From Blattabacterium sp. (Blattella germanica) str. Bge (lineage in GTDB: Bacteria; Bacteroidota; Bacteroidia; Flavobacteriales; Blattabacteriaceae), in the NCBI RefSeq assembly GCF_000022605.2, contig NC_013454.1, positions 496,001-560,000 of the forward strand: a stretch of 64,000 nt of DNA, given 5' to 3'. The notes under the pieces were generated by a model that saw only the letters and a list, made by a program, of their open reading frames with translations, was not told the DNA's origin and did no database searches. Positions within the stretch are counted from its first letter, which is position 1, and each line of letters starts with the position of its first letter. Positions 46,756-56,366 of this stretch are shown here, in pieces. The position numbers were made by a program, and so were the translations under genes.

Positions 46756-48072
46756 TTGGAAAAAGAATTTTCGACGAATGTTTTTTTAGAAAGTACTTTA
46801 TATTTTGCATTAATAATAATACTACTATTATTTTCTGCACTAATATCTGGATCAGAAACCGCTTTTTTTTGTCTTGAAAAAAAAACTATTGACAGAGAGA
46901 GAAAAAAAAATTCTCATAAAGGAAATCTTGTATTAAAAATTCTTAGAGATAGAAAAAAACTATTGGCAACAATATTAATATCCAACAATTTTTCGAATAT
47001 TGGAATCGTGATATTAAGTTCCTATTTGATAACAGAATTTTTAGAAAATGAATGTTTGATTATTTCTAATCAGTTTCATATCCCTATTAATTTTATTTTA
47101 GAAGTAGTGCTTCTCACTTTTATTTTACTTTTATTCGGAGAGATCATTCCTAAAATATATGCTAGTAAAAATAATTTTCGTTTTGCTATTTTTATGTCAA
47201 AACCATTAATATTTCTTAGTAAAATATTAAATCCTATTAGCAGAATAATAATTTTTATTTCAAAGTTTATAGAAAAGAAAGTGATTAAAAAAAAGAATCT
47301 TATTTCTGTAGATCAACTTTCAAAAGCATTGAAAATCACATCTTCAAATGAAAAAAATGTTAAAGAATGTCAATTCTTACAAAGAATTGTTGATTTTGGA
47401 AATACAGAAACACATCAGATTATGACTCCAAGAATAGATATGTTTGCTTTAAATAGTAACACTATTTTCTCTGATGTTTTAGAATTAGTTCGTAATCAGG
47501 GATATTCTCGTATACCTATTTATAAAGATAGTATTGATGATATAGAAGGAGTTCTTTTCGCTAAAGATCTTCTTCCATTTATTTATGATAAAAATTTTAA
47601 ATGGACTCAATTAATTCATCCTCCTTTTTTTGTTCCAGAAAAAAAAAAGATAGATGATCTTTTAAGTGATTTTAAAAAAAGAAAGATACATTTAGCTATT
47701 GTAGTAGATGAATATGGAGGGACTTGTGGATTAGTTACTCTTGAAGATGTAATTGAAGAGATAGTAGGAGACATTATCGATGAATTTGATGAAGAAGATA
47801 TGTCTTATTCCAAGCTAAATCAAAATAATTATTTATTTGATGGAAAAACTTCTTTAATTAATTTCTATCGTATTATGGAAATTAAAGAAGAAGTTTTTTT
47901 TGAGAAAAAAAAAGGTGATGCAGATACTTTAGGTGGTTTCATTCTAGAAATAAATAAAGAATTTCCAAAAAAAAAACAGAAGATTAATTTTTTAAATTAT
48001 TCCTTTATTATAAGAACTATCGAGAATAAAAGAATAAAAACGATAGAAGTAATAAGAAAAAAAAATAATTAG
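46756..48072 (+). CDS. gldE: GldE-like CNNM/CBS/CorC membrane protein
   Basis: 438 residues. An N-terminal CNNM membrane domain (about 10-190, IILLLFSALISGSETAFFCL) is followed by a CBS pair (ETHQIMTPRIDMFALNSNT; QGYSRIPIYKDSIDDIEGVL) and a CorC_HlyC domain (GDADTLGGFILEINKEFPKK). VDEYGGTCGLVTLEDVIEEI is typical. The position after mutY identifies it as GldE, named for gliding motility; the CNNM family also moves magnesium. Start is a TTG, since no in-frame ATG lies upstream before a stop. A TPR gene follows. Confidence 0.88.
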   Translation: MEKEFSTNVFLESTLYFALIIILLLFSALISGSETAFFCLEKKTIDRERKKNSHKGNLVLKILRDRKKLLATILISNNFSNIGIVILSSYLITEFLENECLIISNQFHIPINFILEVVLLTFILLLFGEIIPKIYASKNNFRFAIFMSKPLIFLSKILNPISRIIIFISKFIEKKVIKKKNLISVDQLSKALKITSSNEKNVKECQFLQRIVDFGNTETHQIMTPRIDMFALNSNTIFSDVLELVRNQGYSRIPIYKDSIDDIEGVLFAKDLLPFIYDKNFKWTQLIHPPFFVPEKKKIDDLLSDFKKRKIHLAIVVDEYGGTCGLVTLEDVIEEIVGDIIDEFDEEDMSYSKLNQNNYLFDGKTSLINFYRIMEIKEEVFFEKKKGDADTLGGFILEINKEFPKKKQKINFLNYSFIIRTIENKRIKTIEVIRKKNN

Positions 48073-48097
48073 AATTAATTAAATTTATAAATCTATT

Positions 48098-48685
48098 ATG
48101 AATGAAATCAATAAAAATTTAACAAAAAAGAATACGATTTTTTTTTCTATTATATTTCTATTAATAATAATAGTAATTGGTATATGTTTTTTTTTCAAAA
48201 ATTCTTCAGAAGAAAAAGCTATGAAAGAATTGAATTATGCTCAACAATATTTTTATCAAGGATCTATAGAGAAAGCTTTAAATAGAAAAAAAAATCAAAT
48301 AAATTATTTAGGTTTTTTAGGAATTGCTTCTAAATATCCTTTTACAAAAGCAGGAAATATTTCTAAATTTTATGCAGGAATTTGCTATTATAAATTAGGG
48401 GATTACAAAGAATCCATTAAAGTAATGAAAAATTTTTCTGCAAAAGATGAAATTTTACCTGCTGTAAAATATGGGATTATAGGTGATGCATTTACACAAA
48501 TGAAAAATAAAAAAGAAGCCTTAAAAAATTATGTAATCGCAGCAAATATCAGAGAAAATGAAATAACAACTCCTCTTTATTATTACAAAGCTGCATTATT
48601 AAGTTTTTCTATGAAAAAATACAAAAATTCTAAATATTTTTTTCAAAAAATAGAAACCAAATATCCTTTTTTTTGTATAGAATAA
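48098..48685 (+). CDS. TPR-repeat protein with N-terminal membrane helix, 3' end frameshifted
   Basis: 195 residues with a basic N-terminus, one membrane helix (TIFFSIIFLLIIIVIGICFF) and TPR-like helix pairs (about 45-185, SKFYAGICYYKLGDYKESIK). The family sits before ribH-mutL in many Bacteroidota and has no firm function. The end KYPFFCIE is abrupt. One more T in the T8 run at 48667-48674 gives YPFFLYRINVEKYLMFIENK plus L and TAA, the expected C-terminal helix. Followed by ribH after 50 bp. Confidence 0.82.
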   Translation: MNEINKNLTKKNTIFFSIIFLLIIIVIGICFFFKNSSEEKAMKELNYAQQYFYQGSIEKALNRKKNQINYLGFLGIASKYPFTKAGNISKFYAGICYYKLGDYKESIKVMKNFSAKDEILPAVKYGIIGDAFTQMKNKKEALKNYVIAANIRENEITTPLYYYKAALLSFSMKKYKNSKYFFQKIETKYPFFCIE

Positions 48686-48735
48686 ACGTAGAAAAATATC
48701 TCATGTTTATTGAAAATAAATTATAAATTATATTT

Positions 48736-49218
48736 ATGAAAGCATGTTCTGTTTATTCATTAGATAAAAAAAAAATAAAAGATGCAAATTTAAAATTTGC
48801 GATTATTGTTTCTCTATGGAATCAAGAAATTACTAATAGATTATATAAAGGAGCTTATGAAACTTTAATTCAATCAGGAATTTTGAAAGAAAAGATCCAA
48901 ACTTGGAAAGTTCCTGGAAGTTATGAATTAATTTATTCTGCTAAGAAAATAGCACATTGTTATAATTTTGATTCAATTATTACAATTGGATCTCTGATAC
49001 AAGGAGAAACTTATCATTTCGAATATTTATGTCAAGCTATTTCGCAAGGAATCAAAGATATTAATATAAAATATGATGTTCCTGTTATATTTTGTGTTCT
49101 GACTGATAAAAATCAACAACAATCTTTTGATCGATCAGGTGGTAAAAATGGAAATAAGGGAATAGAATGTGCCAAAACAGCTATATATATGTCTTTATTT
49201 AGAAAATCTATAAAATGA
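48736..49218 (+). CDS. ribH: 6,7-dimethyl-8-ribityllumazine synthase
   Basis: A 160-residue lumazine synthase. LKFAIIVSLWNQEITNRLYK start, WKVPGSYELIYSAKKIA, ITIGSLIQGETYHFEYLCQA with the substrate-binding Gly-Glu-Thr and the catalytic His after it, and IPVIFCVLTDKNQQQ pattern PVIFCVLTDKNQQQSFDRSG. It makes the riboflavin precursor and forms icosahedral shells in many bacteria. Its stop overlaps the mutL start by 4 bp (ATGA). Confidence 0.95.
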   Translation: MKACSVYSLDKKKIKDANLKFAIIVSLWNQEITNRLYKGAYETLIQSGILKEKIQTWKVPGSYELIYSAKKIAHCYNFDSIITIGSLIQGETYHFEYLCQAISQGIKDINIKYDVPVIFCVLTDKNQQQSFDRSGGKNGNKGIECAKTAIYMSLFRKSIK

Positions 49219-50942
49219 AAGATCTTATTCAATTTTTGCCTATTAATGTGATTAGTCAAATAGCTGCAGGAGAAGTAATACTACGTCCTTCTTCTGTTCT
49301 GAGAGAGCTTTTAGAAAATGCAATAGATGCAAACGCAAAAATGATCGATATTTTTATAAAAAATTCAGGAAAAACGTTAATTCAGTTAATAGATGATGGA
49401 GATGGAATGAGTGTAAATGATGCAAAAATGAGTATTCAAAGATATGCTACTTCAAAAATCAAACAAGCTGATGACATTTTTAAAATGAGAACCAAAGGAT
49501 TTAGAGGAGAAGCTTTAGCTTCCATTGCTCTGATTTCTCAACTAGAAATACAAACTAAAAATCAAGAAAATGTATTAGGAATTCATCTTTTTGTAGAAGA
49601 AGGAAAGATCAAAGAAGAAATTCCTATAAACATGCTTAAAGGAACAAGAATTTCGGTCAAAAACATTTTTTATAAACTTCCTGCTAGAAGGCAATTTTTA
49701 AAATCTTCACAAATAGAATTTCAACATATTGTTCATGAATTTTATAAAATAGTTCTAGCACATAGAAATATTCTATATCGTTTTTATCATAATGACAAAA
49801 TTGTTTTTTACTTTCAAGAAGCTTCTTTAAGAGAAAGAATCAAAGAAATTTTTAAAAACGAAAATAAAATATTAACACCTATTTTCATTAAGAAAAACAG
49901 AATTCTTGTAAAAGGATTTGTAAGTGTTCCAGATTCTTCTATAAAAAAAGGAAATCAGTTGATATTGGTTAATCAACGTTGTGTGACACATTTATTTTTG
50001 CATAAAAAAATTATTCATGCTTATGATGGTTTTTTGAAAGACTTGAAAACAGTTTCTTATTTTATTTTTATTCATATAGATCCCAATTTTGTGAATTGGA
50101 ATATTCATCCTTCAAAAAAAGAAGTCCAATTAGAAGAAGAAGATATTATTGGTTGTATGATTCAACAGGAAATCAAAAACATTTTGTTTGATCAATATGA
50201 AGTGAAAAACAAAGAATTGAAAAAATATGATGTTCTGTTATCCTGTGATTCTAAAAATTCTTTTTTGAATGATTTTTCTTTTGAAGAACTTTCTTATAAA
50301 AAAAAAGTGATTCAATTAGAAAATTTATTTCGATTGAATGATTCTTCTTTTTTCAACAAAAATGTTGATTTAACAAATCAATTATCCCGTTATATTGCTA
50401 ATAAAAAAAGAATAATAACTCTTCAAATTAATAGAAAATATATAATTTTTACATTGAATAATGAATATATCATATTCGTAGATCAACATAGAGCACATAG
50501 AAACATATTATTTGAATTTTTTTTAAGAGAAAAAAACTTAATAAGTCAACAATTTCTTTTTCCTATAGAAGTAAGACTTTTGAAAAAAGAATTCATTTCT
50601 TTAAAAAATATAAAAGATGATTTGATCAATTTTGGATTTCATTTATATTTTTGTAATGAATCAGCTTATTTATATTCTGTTCCTGAAAATATACATCAAA
50701 ATATATTAGTTGAAGTTTTTCAAAATATTTTAAAATATAATTTCATTAAAGGAAAAAAAAAGAACAAAAAAATACTTATTCAATCAATATCTAAATCTGC
50801 ATCTATAAAATATGGAACGGAATTATATCCTGATAAAATGGAATGTTTAATTAGAGATTTATTTTCTTGTCATAATCCTAATTATACGGATTCAGGAGAT
50901 CCTATATTTTTTGTTTTAAGAAAAAATTTTTTTAAAAAGTGA
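49215..50942 (+). CDS. mutL: DNA mismatch repair protein MutL
   Basis: 575 residues, slightly short. The GHKL ATPase domain is intact: IAAGEVILRPSSVLRELLEN, IQLIDDGDGMSVNDAKMSIQ, TKGFRGEALASIALIS. The transducer domain has QLILVNQRCVTHLFLHKKI and NIHPSKKEVQLE. The C-terminal dimerisation domain lacks a clear DQHA(x)2E(x)4E nuclease motif; VDQHRAHRNILFEFFL stands in its place (Ala-His instead of Ala-x-Glu). mutS is not in this window. Its stop overlaps the rhomboid GTG. Confidence 0.94.
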   Translation: MKDLIQFLPINVISQIAAGEVILRPSSVLRELLENAIDANAKMIDIFIKNSGKTLIQLIDDGDGMSVNDAKMSIQRYATSKIKQADDIFKMRTKGFRGEALASIALISQLEIQTKNQENVLGIHLFVEEGKIKEEIPINMLKGTRISVKNIFYKLPARRQFLKSSQIEFQHIVHEFYKIVLAHRNILYRFYHNDKIVFYFQEASLRERIKEIFKNENKILTPIFIKKNRILVKGFVSVPDSSIKKGNQLILVNQRCVTHLFLHKKIIHAYDGFLKDLKTVSYFIFIHIDPNFVNWNIHPSKKEVQLEEEDIIGCMIQQEIKNILFDQYEVKNKELKKYDVLLSCDSKNSFLNDFSFEELSYKKKVIQLENLFRLNDSSFFNKNVDLTNQLSRYIANKKRIITLQINRKYIIFTLNNEYIIFVDQHRAHRNILFEFFLREKNLISQQFLFPIEVRLLKKEFISLKNIKDDLINFGFHLYFCNESAYLYSVPENIHQNILVEVFQNILKYNFIKGKKKNKKILIQSISKSASIKYGTELYPDKMECLIRDLFSCHNPNYTDSGDPIFFVLRKNFFKK

Positions 50943-51631
50943 ATTTTTATACAAATCTCAACTCAGATGCTGTAAAACATTTAATCAGTATTAATATACT
51001 TGTCTATACAGCTACTTTTGTTTTTTCACAATATAAAATAGAAAGTATACTTTCTTTATATCATCCTCTAGATGAACGATTTGAATTATATCAGATTTTA
51101 ACTCATATGTTTGTACATTCCAAACGTCTTTTTTTGCATATAATTTTCAATATGTTAGCTTTATTCATGTTTGGAGGACAAATAGAAACTTTATTGGGAA
51201 TCAAAAAATTTCTAATAATATATTTTTTATCGGGAATTTTTGCTGCATTTTTTCAAATAATTTTTAATACGAGTGTCATGTATCATTTTGTTCAGACTTT
51301 GGATTTTTCACAAGCTAAAAAAACATTGGATTATCTAAATGAAGAACAAAAAATGAATGTTTATAGTTCCATGTATTCTCCTATGATGGGAGCCTCTGGG
51401 GCCGTAAGTGGAATAGTGGGAGCTTTTGCTAAATTTTTTCCAGAACATAAAATTTTTATTCTTCCTTTTCCTTTTCCAATTGCTGTTAGAAAAGCTCTTA
51501 TAATTTTTATTTTCGGAAGTTTGATTTCAGCTATTTTTAACTTAGCACCTGGAGTGGCTCATTTTGCTCATATCGGAGGAATTTTATCTGGTTATTTTAT
51601 AGGAAGTTTTTTTTTTAGAAATGAAGATTAG
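50939..51631 (+). CDS. Rhomboid family intramembrane serine protease
   Basis: 230 residues, GTG start overlapping the mutL stop by 4 bp (GTGA). Six or so hydrophobic segments. The catalytic serine is in MMGASGAVSGIVGAFAKFFP (GxSG) and the catalytic histidine in VAHFAHIGGILSGYF. The loop L1 pattern HMFVHSKRLFLHIIFNMLAL fits the family. The order ribH-mutL-rhomboid is typical for Bacteroidota. Its substrate is unknown. Confidence 0.92.
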   Translation: MNFYTNLNSDAVKHLISINILVYTATFVFSQYKIESILSLYHPLDERFELYQILTHMFVHSKRLFLHIIFNMLALFMFGGQIETLLGIKKFLIIYFLSGIFAAFFQIIFNTSVMYHFVQTLDFSQAKKTLDYLNEEQKMNVYSSMYSPMMGASGAVSGIVGAFAKFFPEHKIFILPFPFPIAVRKALIIFIFGSLISAIFNLAPGVAHFAHIGGILSGYFIGSFFFRNED

Positions 51632-51636
51632 CAAAT

Positions 51637-53025
51637 TTATTCTATTCTTGTTATAATCCGATTCCAACGGAATTTCCAACTGAATAAATTAAAAGGATTT
51701 TTTCGATCCCAATCGATACTCATCCATATCAATATGGGTTTTCCTACTATATGATCTTCTGGAACAAAACCCCAATAACGAGAATCATATGAATTGTGTC
51801 TATTGTCTCCCATCATAAAATAGTAATTATTTTTGATTTTGTAATCCTTTCCTGAAGGAAACTTAATTTTTTTTCCTGTTTCATAACTAATAATTTCATT
51901 ATAAATATGAATATTTCTTAAATTCAATTTAATTAATTCTCCTTTTTTAGGAATATATAATGGACCAAAAAAATCTCTGTTCCAACCAGAAGGAAATATA
52001 CAATCTTCTTGAAAATGAATTGGAAAAATATTTTTTTTCATAAAAACTATGTTGTAGAACAAATTTTTTATTTGAATTGCTTTTTTTTTGGTTAACATAA
52101 TTTGATAAAAATATTCATCGTTTTTTTCTTCAATCAACTCAATATCTTCAATATCCATTTTGTTTTTAAGATATTCTATGTTTAAAGGAATGTTTTCTGT
52201 TTTAATTAAATAAGCTTGTTGCCTTTCTGAAAAAAATTTTTCTTTTTTGTGATTAACAAATAAAACACCTTTTTTAATAGAAATTAAATCTCCTGGTAAT
52301 CCTATACAACGTTTAATATAATGATCTTTTCTATCTATAACTTTATGATTAGAATCTTTAGGAAAATTAAAAACAACTATATCATTTCTTCGTATAGATT
52401 GTATGGGATAAAAACGAAAATAGGGCCATTGTAAAATAGATATGTAAGATTTTATATTTCCAATAATGTTATTATGCGTAAAAGGAATAGAAATAGGAGA
52501 CATAGGCATTCGCAGCCCATAATGAATTTTACTGACTAGTATAAAATCTCCTACCAATAAGGTTCCTTCCATAGAAGAAGTAGGGATTACAAAGGGTTGA
52601 ACTATGTAAGTTTGTGTGATAAAAGAAAAAATAATAGCCAATAATATTCCTGTATTATCTTCTTTTTTTTTTATTTTTTCAATTTTTAATAATTGAATCT
52701 TTTCAAAAAAATTGATGTAGTAAACATATAGACCTGCAGAAAAAAAGAGAATAATAATATCTTTTTTTGTTTTTTTTCCAAAAGAACGAATTAAATCCAT
52801 CCACAAAATAAAAAGCAAAACAATACTTGTTAATGGATTTAATAAGAAAAACATATAGCATATAGATCTATTATAAGTTTTTAAAAAAATGAAAATATTA
52901 TATATAGGAATAAAAATTTTCCAGGAATTGATTCCGCATTTTTGATAAAGCCTCCATGTTCCTAAAATATGAATAATATATTCAAAAAATAAAAAAAGAC
53001 CACTAGAAACGAAGTATTGGTGCAT
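51637..53025 (-). CDS. lepB: Signal peptidase I (long Bacteroidota type)
   Basis: 462 residues, longer than E. coli LepB. The N-terminus has about four hydrophobic segments (residues 5-105), the S26 peptidase part starts near 130. The catalytic serine is in [20 protein letters not shown], the catalytic lysine in [17 protein letters not shown], and the late block [20 protein letters not shown] is intact. A roughly 130-residue insertion between them is usual in Bacteroidota. It removes signal peptides from secreted proteins. dapB lies 9 bp upstream. Confidence 0.94.
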   Translation of the reverse strand: MHQYFVSSGLFLFFEYIIHILGTWRLYQKCGINSWKIFIPIYNIFIFLKTYNRSICYMFFLLNPLTSIVLLFILWMDLIRSFGKKTKKDIIILFFSAGLYVYYINFFEKIQLLKIEKIKKKEDNTGILLAIIFSFITQTYIVQPFVIPTSSMEGTLLVGDFILVSKIHYGLRMPMSPISIPFTHNNIIGNIKSYISILQWPYFRFYPIQSIRRNDIVVFNFPKDSNHKVIDRKDHYIKRCIGLPGDLISIKKGVLFVNHKKEKFFSERQQAYLIKTENIPLNIEYLKNKMDIEDIELIEEKNDEYFYQIMLTKKKAIQIKNLFYNIVFMKKNIFPIHFQEDCIFPSGWNRDFFGPLYIPKKGELIKLNLRNIHIYNEIISYETGKKIKFPSGKDYKIKNNYYFMMGDNRHNSYDSRYWGFVPEDHIVGKPILIWMSIDWDRKNPFNLFSWKFRWNRIITRIE

Positions 53026-53034
53026 AAAATACTT

Positions 53035-53751
53035 TTATATTTCTAACACTTCCTTCATAGAAAAAATACCTTTTTTATTTTTAATCCATTCTGCAGCAAT
53101 TACAGCCCCCATAGCAAATCCTTCTCTATTATGAGCTTTATGTTGGATTTCTATATTTTCTATTTGAGATTCATATTTAACGGTATGTGTTCCTGCTATG
53201 TTCTCTAATCTTTTTGAAAGAATTAAAATCTGATCTTTTGTTTCTTTTGCATCTAATTTTGCATCTAAAATCCATGTTTTTTTCATTTTGTTATTAATAA
53301 TATCCTTCGCCAAAGAAATAGCTGTTCCACTAGGTTTATCTATTTTTTCTTTGTGATGAGTTTCTTCTATTTTTACCTCATAATTTTCAGAATATGGAAA
53401 CAACAATTTTGATAATTTTTTATTAATTTCAAAAAAAATATTCATTCCAATGCTAAAATTGGAAGAATATAAGAAAGAGCCATTTTTTTCTATACATATT
53501 TTTTGAATAAGTTCAAATTTTTCTAACCAACCTGTAGTTCCACATACAGTAGGAATATTATTTTCTATGCAAATTTTTACATTATTGAAAGCAGAATCAG
53601 GTTGACTGAACTCTATTGCCACATCTGAATTTTTCAATAAAAACGGAGAAGGAGTTTCATCATAACACAATGATATTTTGTGATTTCTAATTTTTGCTAT
53701 TTTTTCTATGGATTTTCCCATTTTTCCATACCCTATTATTGCTATATTCAT
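53035..53751 (-). CDS. dapB: 4-hydroxy-tetrahydrodipicolinate reductase
   Basis: 238 residues. NAD(P) fold MNIAIIGYGKMGKSIEKIA, NIPTVCGTTGW, and the substrate motif EETHHKEKIDKPSGTAISLA with the catalytic His-His-Lys. It reduces the dihydrodipicolinate precursor in the lysine and diaminopimelate pathway, downstream of the aspartokinase activity of ThrA. Grouped with lepB as in many flavobacteria. Confidence 0.96.
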   Translation of the reverse strand: MNIAIIGYGKMGKSIEKIAKIRNHKISLCYDETPSPFLLKNSDVAIEFSQPDSAFNNVKICIENNIPTVCGTTGWLEKFELIQKICIEKNGSFLYSSNFSIGMNIFFEINKKLSKLLFPYSENYEVKIEETHHKEKIDKPSGTAISLAKDIINNKMKKTWILDAKLDAKETKDQILILSKRLENIAGTHTVKYESQIENIEIQHKAHNREGFAMGAVIAAEWIKNKKGIFSMKEVLEI

Positions 53752-53883
53752 AAATTTTTTTTTAAAACTTATTCAAAGATAGATCATCTTTTTTTTTGAA
53801 AAAATTCCAATAATTTCTTATATTATCGTTCCTGCATGGAATCTTCATTGTAAAATGTAAAAACTATGCTTTTTTCACTTTCA

Positions 53884-53968
53884 GCCCACGTGGTGAAAAT
53901 GGTAGACACGCCACTTTGAGGGGGTGGTATCCGATTAGGATGTGCTGGTTCAAATCCAGTCGTGGGTA
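53884..53968 (+). tRNA. tRNA-Leu (anticodon GAG)
   Basis: 85-nt class II tRNA: acceptor GCCCACG / CGTGGGT with G1:T72 wobble, anticodon stem CCACT / GGTGG with loop TTGAGGG and anticodon GAG, T arm CTGG-TTCAAAT-CCAG. The 132 bp upstream of it show no gene. It reads CUC and CUU codons. It lies 8 bp beyond the stop of ilvA, on the other strand. Confidence 0.92.
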
Positions 53969-53976
53969 CAATGTCA

Positions 53977-55242
53977 TCAAATTAGAACACGAAATAAGTC
54001 TGGATTCTGATTTAAATATTGAAAATGAACTTTATATTTTTTCATTCTTCCTAATAATGCAGAAAATTCATTTTTATCTGCCAATTCTATTCCTATTACA
54101 GCAGGGCCTTCCTCTTTGGAAGTTTTTTTAGAATATTCAAAATAGGCAATATCATCTTTGGGTCCTAAAATATTATTAACAAATTCTTTCAAGGCTCCAG
54201 CTCTTTGTGGAAATTTAACAATAAAATAATGCTTTTTTTCTTCATACAAAAGAGATCTTTCTCGTATTTCTTCAGTTCTAGTAATATCATTATTTCCCCC
54301 ACTTAAAATACAAACAATAGTTTTTCCTTTTATTTTTTCAGAATAAAAATCTAAAGCTGCTATTGAAAGAGCTCCAGCTGGCTCCGCAACAATAGCTTCT
54401 AAATTATATAAATCTAAAATAGTTGTACAAACTTTTCCTTCCGGAACTGTTTTGATATCATATAATATTTGATTGCATATATTAAAATTCAATTCTCCTA
54501 CCTTTTTCACTGAAGCTCCATCAATAAATCTATCGATTGTTTCTAACTCTACAACTTTTCCTTTTTTTAAAGAAAAACTCATAGATGGAGCTCCTTGAGG
54601 TTCCACTCCTATAATTTTAGTTTTGGGACTAAATTCTTTAAAATGACTTCCTACACCAGAAACTAAACCACCTCCTCCAATAGGAATAAAAACATAATCG
54701 ATATTTGAAATGGATTGTTCTAAAATTTCTAAACCAACAGTAGCTTGGCCTTCAATAATTTTAATATCATCAAAAGGATGAATAAAAATTTTTGCATTTT
54801 TTCTACAATCTTTCATCGCCTCATAACTAACCGCGTCAAAAGTATCTCCAATCAAAATGATTTCAACATATTCTTTTCCAAACATTTTTACTCTTTCCAC
54901 TTTTTGTTTGGGAGTAGTACTCGGCATATAAATTTTTCCTGGAATTTTGAGTATATGACAAGAATAGGCCACCCCTTGGGCATGATTTCCTGCGCTGGCA
55001 CACACAATTCCTTTTTTTAATTCTGTTTGAGATAGACTTTTTATTTTATTATAGGCTCCTCTAATTTTATATGAACGTATAATTTGTAAATCTTCTCTTT
55101 TCAAAAAAACATTAGCTTTATATTTTTCTGACAACAGAGTATTTCTCTGTAACGGAGTTTCATAAATGATATCTTTTAATACATTTTTAGCTCTGATTAC
55201 CTCTTTATAAGAAGGAAAGTAACCTTTTAATTTCTTTTTCAA
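53977..55242 (-). CDS. ilvA: Threonine dehydratase (biosynthetic)
   Basis: 421 residues, the single-ACT form as in Bacillus. The PLP lysine is in QIIRSYKIRGAYNKIKSLSQ, PLP-contact loop CASAGNHAQGVAYSC, glycine loop VFIPIGGGGLVSGVG, and the C-terminal regulatory ACT-like domain (HYFIVKFPQRAGALKEFVNN) is present. It converts threonine from ThrABC to 2-oxobutanoate for isoleucine. Last gene of the ilvDBNCA run. Confidence 0.96.
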   Translation of the reverse strand: MKKKLKGYFPSYKEVIRAKNVLKDIIYETPLQRNTLLSEKYKANVFLKREDLQIIRSYKIRGAYNKIKSLSQTELKKGIVCASAGNHAQGVAYSCHILKIPGKIYMPSTTPKQKVERVKMFGKEYVEIILIGDTFDAVSYEAMKDCRKNAKIFIHPFDDIKIIEGQATVGLEILEQSISNIDYVFIPIGGGGLVSGVGSHFKEFSPKTKIIGVEPQGAPSMSFSLKKGKVVELETIDRFIDGASVKKVGELNFNICNQILYDIKTVPEGKVCTTILDLYNLEAIVAEPAGALSIAALDFYSEKIKGKTIVCILSGGNNDITRTEEIRERSLLYEEKKHYFIVKFPQRAGALKEFVNNILGPKDDIAYFEYSKKTSKEEGPAVIGIELADKNEFSALLGRMKKYKVHFQYLNQNPDLFRVLI

Positions 55243-55297
55243 TCTTTTACTTTAATAAATTAGTGTCATTGTTAATTAGTCAGTCTAAAAAAACCAA

Positions 55298-56350
55298 CTA
55301 TTTATTTGTGTTTTTTTCCGGTCTAAGACTACGAATAACGGATCCAACTTCCCATAATTCACTTTTTCTAAGATCTCGCAATTCATTTTTCAACTTTACT
55401 CTGTAATCTATATTACTGTTAGATTTAATAATTCTTTCAGCTTCATTTCCAGAATGAACTTCATGATATAATTCTTTAAATATTGGCAACGTCGCATCTC
55501 TAAATTTTTTCCACCAATCTAAAGCTCCTCTTTGTGCTGTAGTAGAACAATTATCATACATCCAATCCATTCCTTTTTCCGATACTAATGGCATTAAACT
55601 TTGAGTAAGTTCTTCTACGGTTTCATTGAAAGATTCTGAAGGAGAATGACCTTTTTCTCTTAATATTTGATATTGTGCGGCAAAAATTCCTTGTATTGCC
55701 CCCATTAAAGTTCCTCTTTCTCCTACCAAATCTGAGTAGACTTCATTTTTAAAATTTGTTTCAAATAAATATCCAGATCCTATTCCTATCCCAATAGATA
55801 GAGTTTTTTCTAAACTTTTTCCACTATAATCTTGATAAATAGCATAACTGGAATTAACTCCTTTTCCTTGTAAAAATAGTCTCCTTAAACTGGTTCCTGA
55901 TCCTTTAGGAGCAACTAAGAAAATATCTATATCTTTAGAAGGATATATTTTTGTTTTATCACAAAAAGTTAATCCAAACCCATGCGAGAAATACAAAGAC
56001 TTTCCTTTAGTGAGATACCTAGAAAGAGTTGGCCAAAAAGAAATTTGACCTGCATCTGATAAAAGATACATGAGTAGAGTCCCTCTTTCAGAGGCTTCTT
56101 CTAAAGAAAAAAGATTTTTTCCTTCTATCCATCCATCTTTGAGTGCTTTTTCCCAAGAAATAGAATTTTTTCTTTGTCCTACAATAATTTGAAATCCATT
56201 ATCTCTTAAGTTTAGAGATTGACCAGGTCCTTGAACTCCATATCCTAAAACAGAAATAGTTTCTTTTTTTAATATTTCTCTAGCTTTTGATAATGGAAAT
56301 TCTTCTCTGGTTACAATAGTTTCTTCTACAGATCCAAATTTAATTTTCAT
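55298..56350 (-). CDS. ilvC: Ketol-acid reductoisomerase
   Basis: 350 residues. NADP fold ETISVLGYGVQGPGQSLNLR, GQRKNS, the stretch HGFGLTFCDKT and the C-terminal metal-binding region (EVYSDLVGERGTLMGAIQGI; Asp and Glu ligands; ETVEELTQSLMPLVSEKGMD). It is the shorter form found in part of Bacteroidota and plants' relatives, not the 490-residue E. coli form. It makes dihydroxy acids for valine and isoleucine. 17 bp after ilvN. Confidence 0.95.
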   Translation of the reverse strand: MKIKFGSVEETIVTREEFPLSKAREILKKETISVLGYGVQGPGQSLNLRDNGFQIIVGQRKNSISWEKALKDGWIEGKNLFSLEEASERGTLLMYLLSDAGQISFWPTLSRYLTKGKSLYFSHGFGLTFCDKTKIYPSKDIDIFLVAPKGSGTSLRRLFLQGKGVNSSYAIYQDYSGKSLEKTLSIGIGIGSGYLFETNFKNEVYSDLVGERGTLMGAIQGIFAAQYQILREKGHSPSESFNETVEELTQSLMPLVSEKGMDWMYDNCSTTAQRGALDWWKKFRDATLPIFKELYHEVHSGNEAERIIKSNSNIDYRVKLKNELRDLRKSELWEVGSVIRSLRPEKNTNK

Positions 56351-56366
56351 GATTTTTATTTAATTT

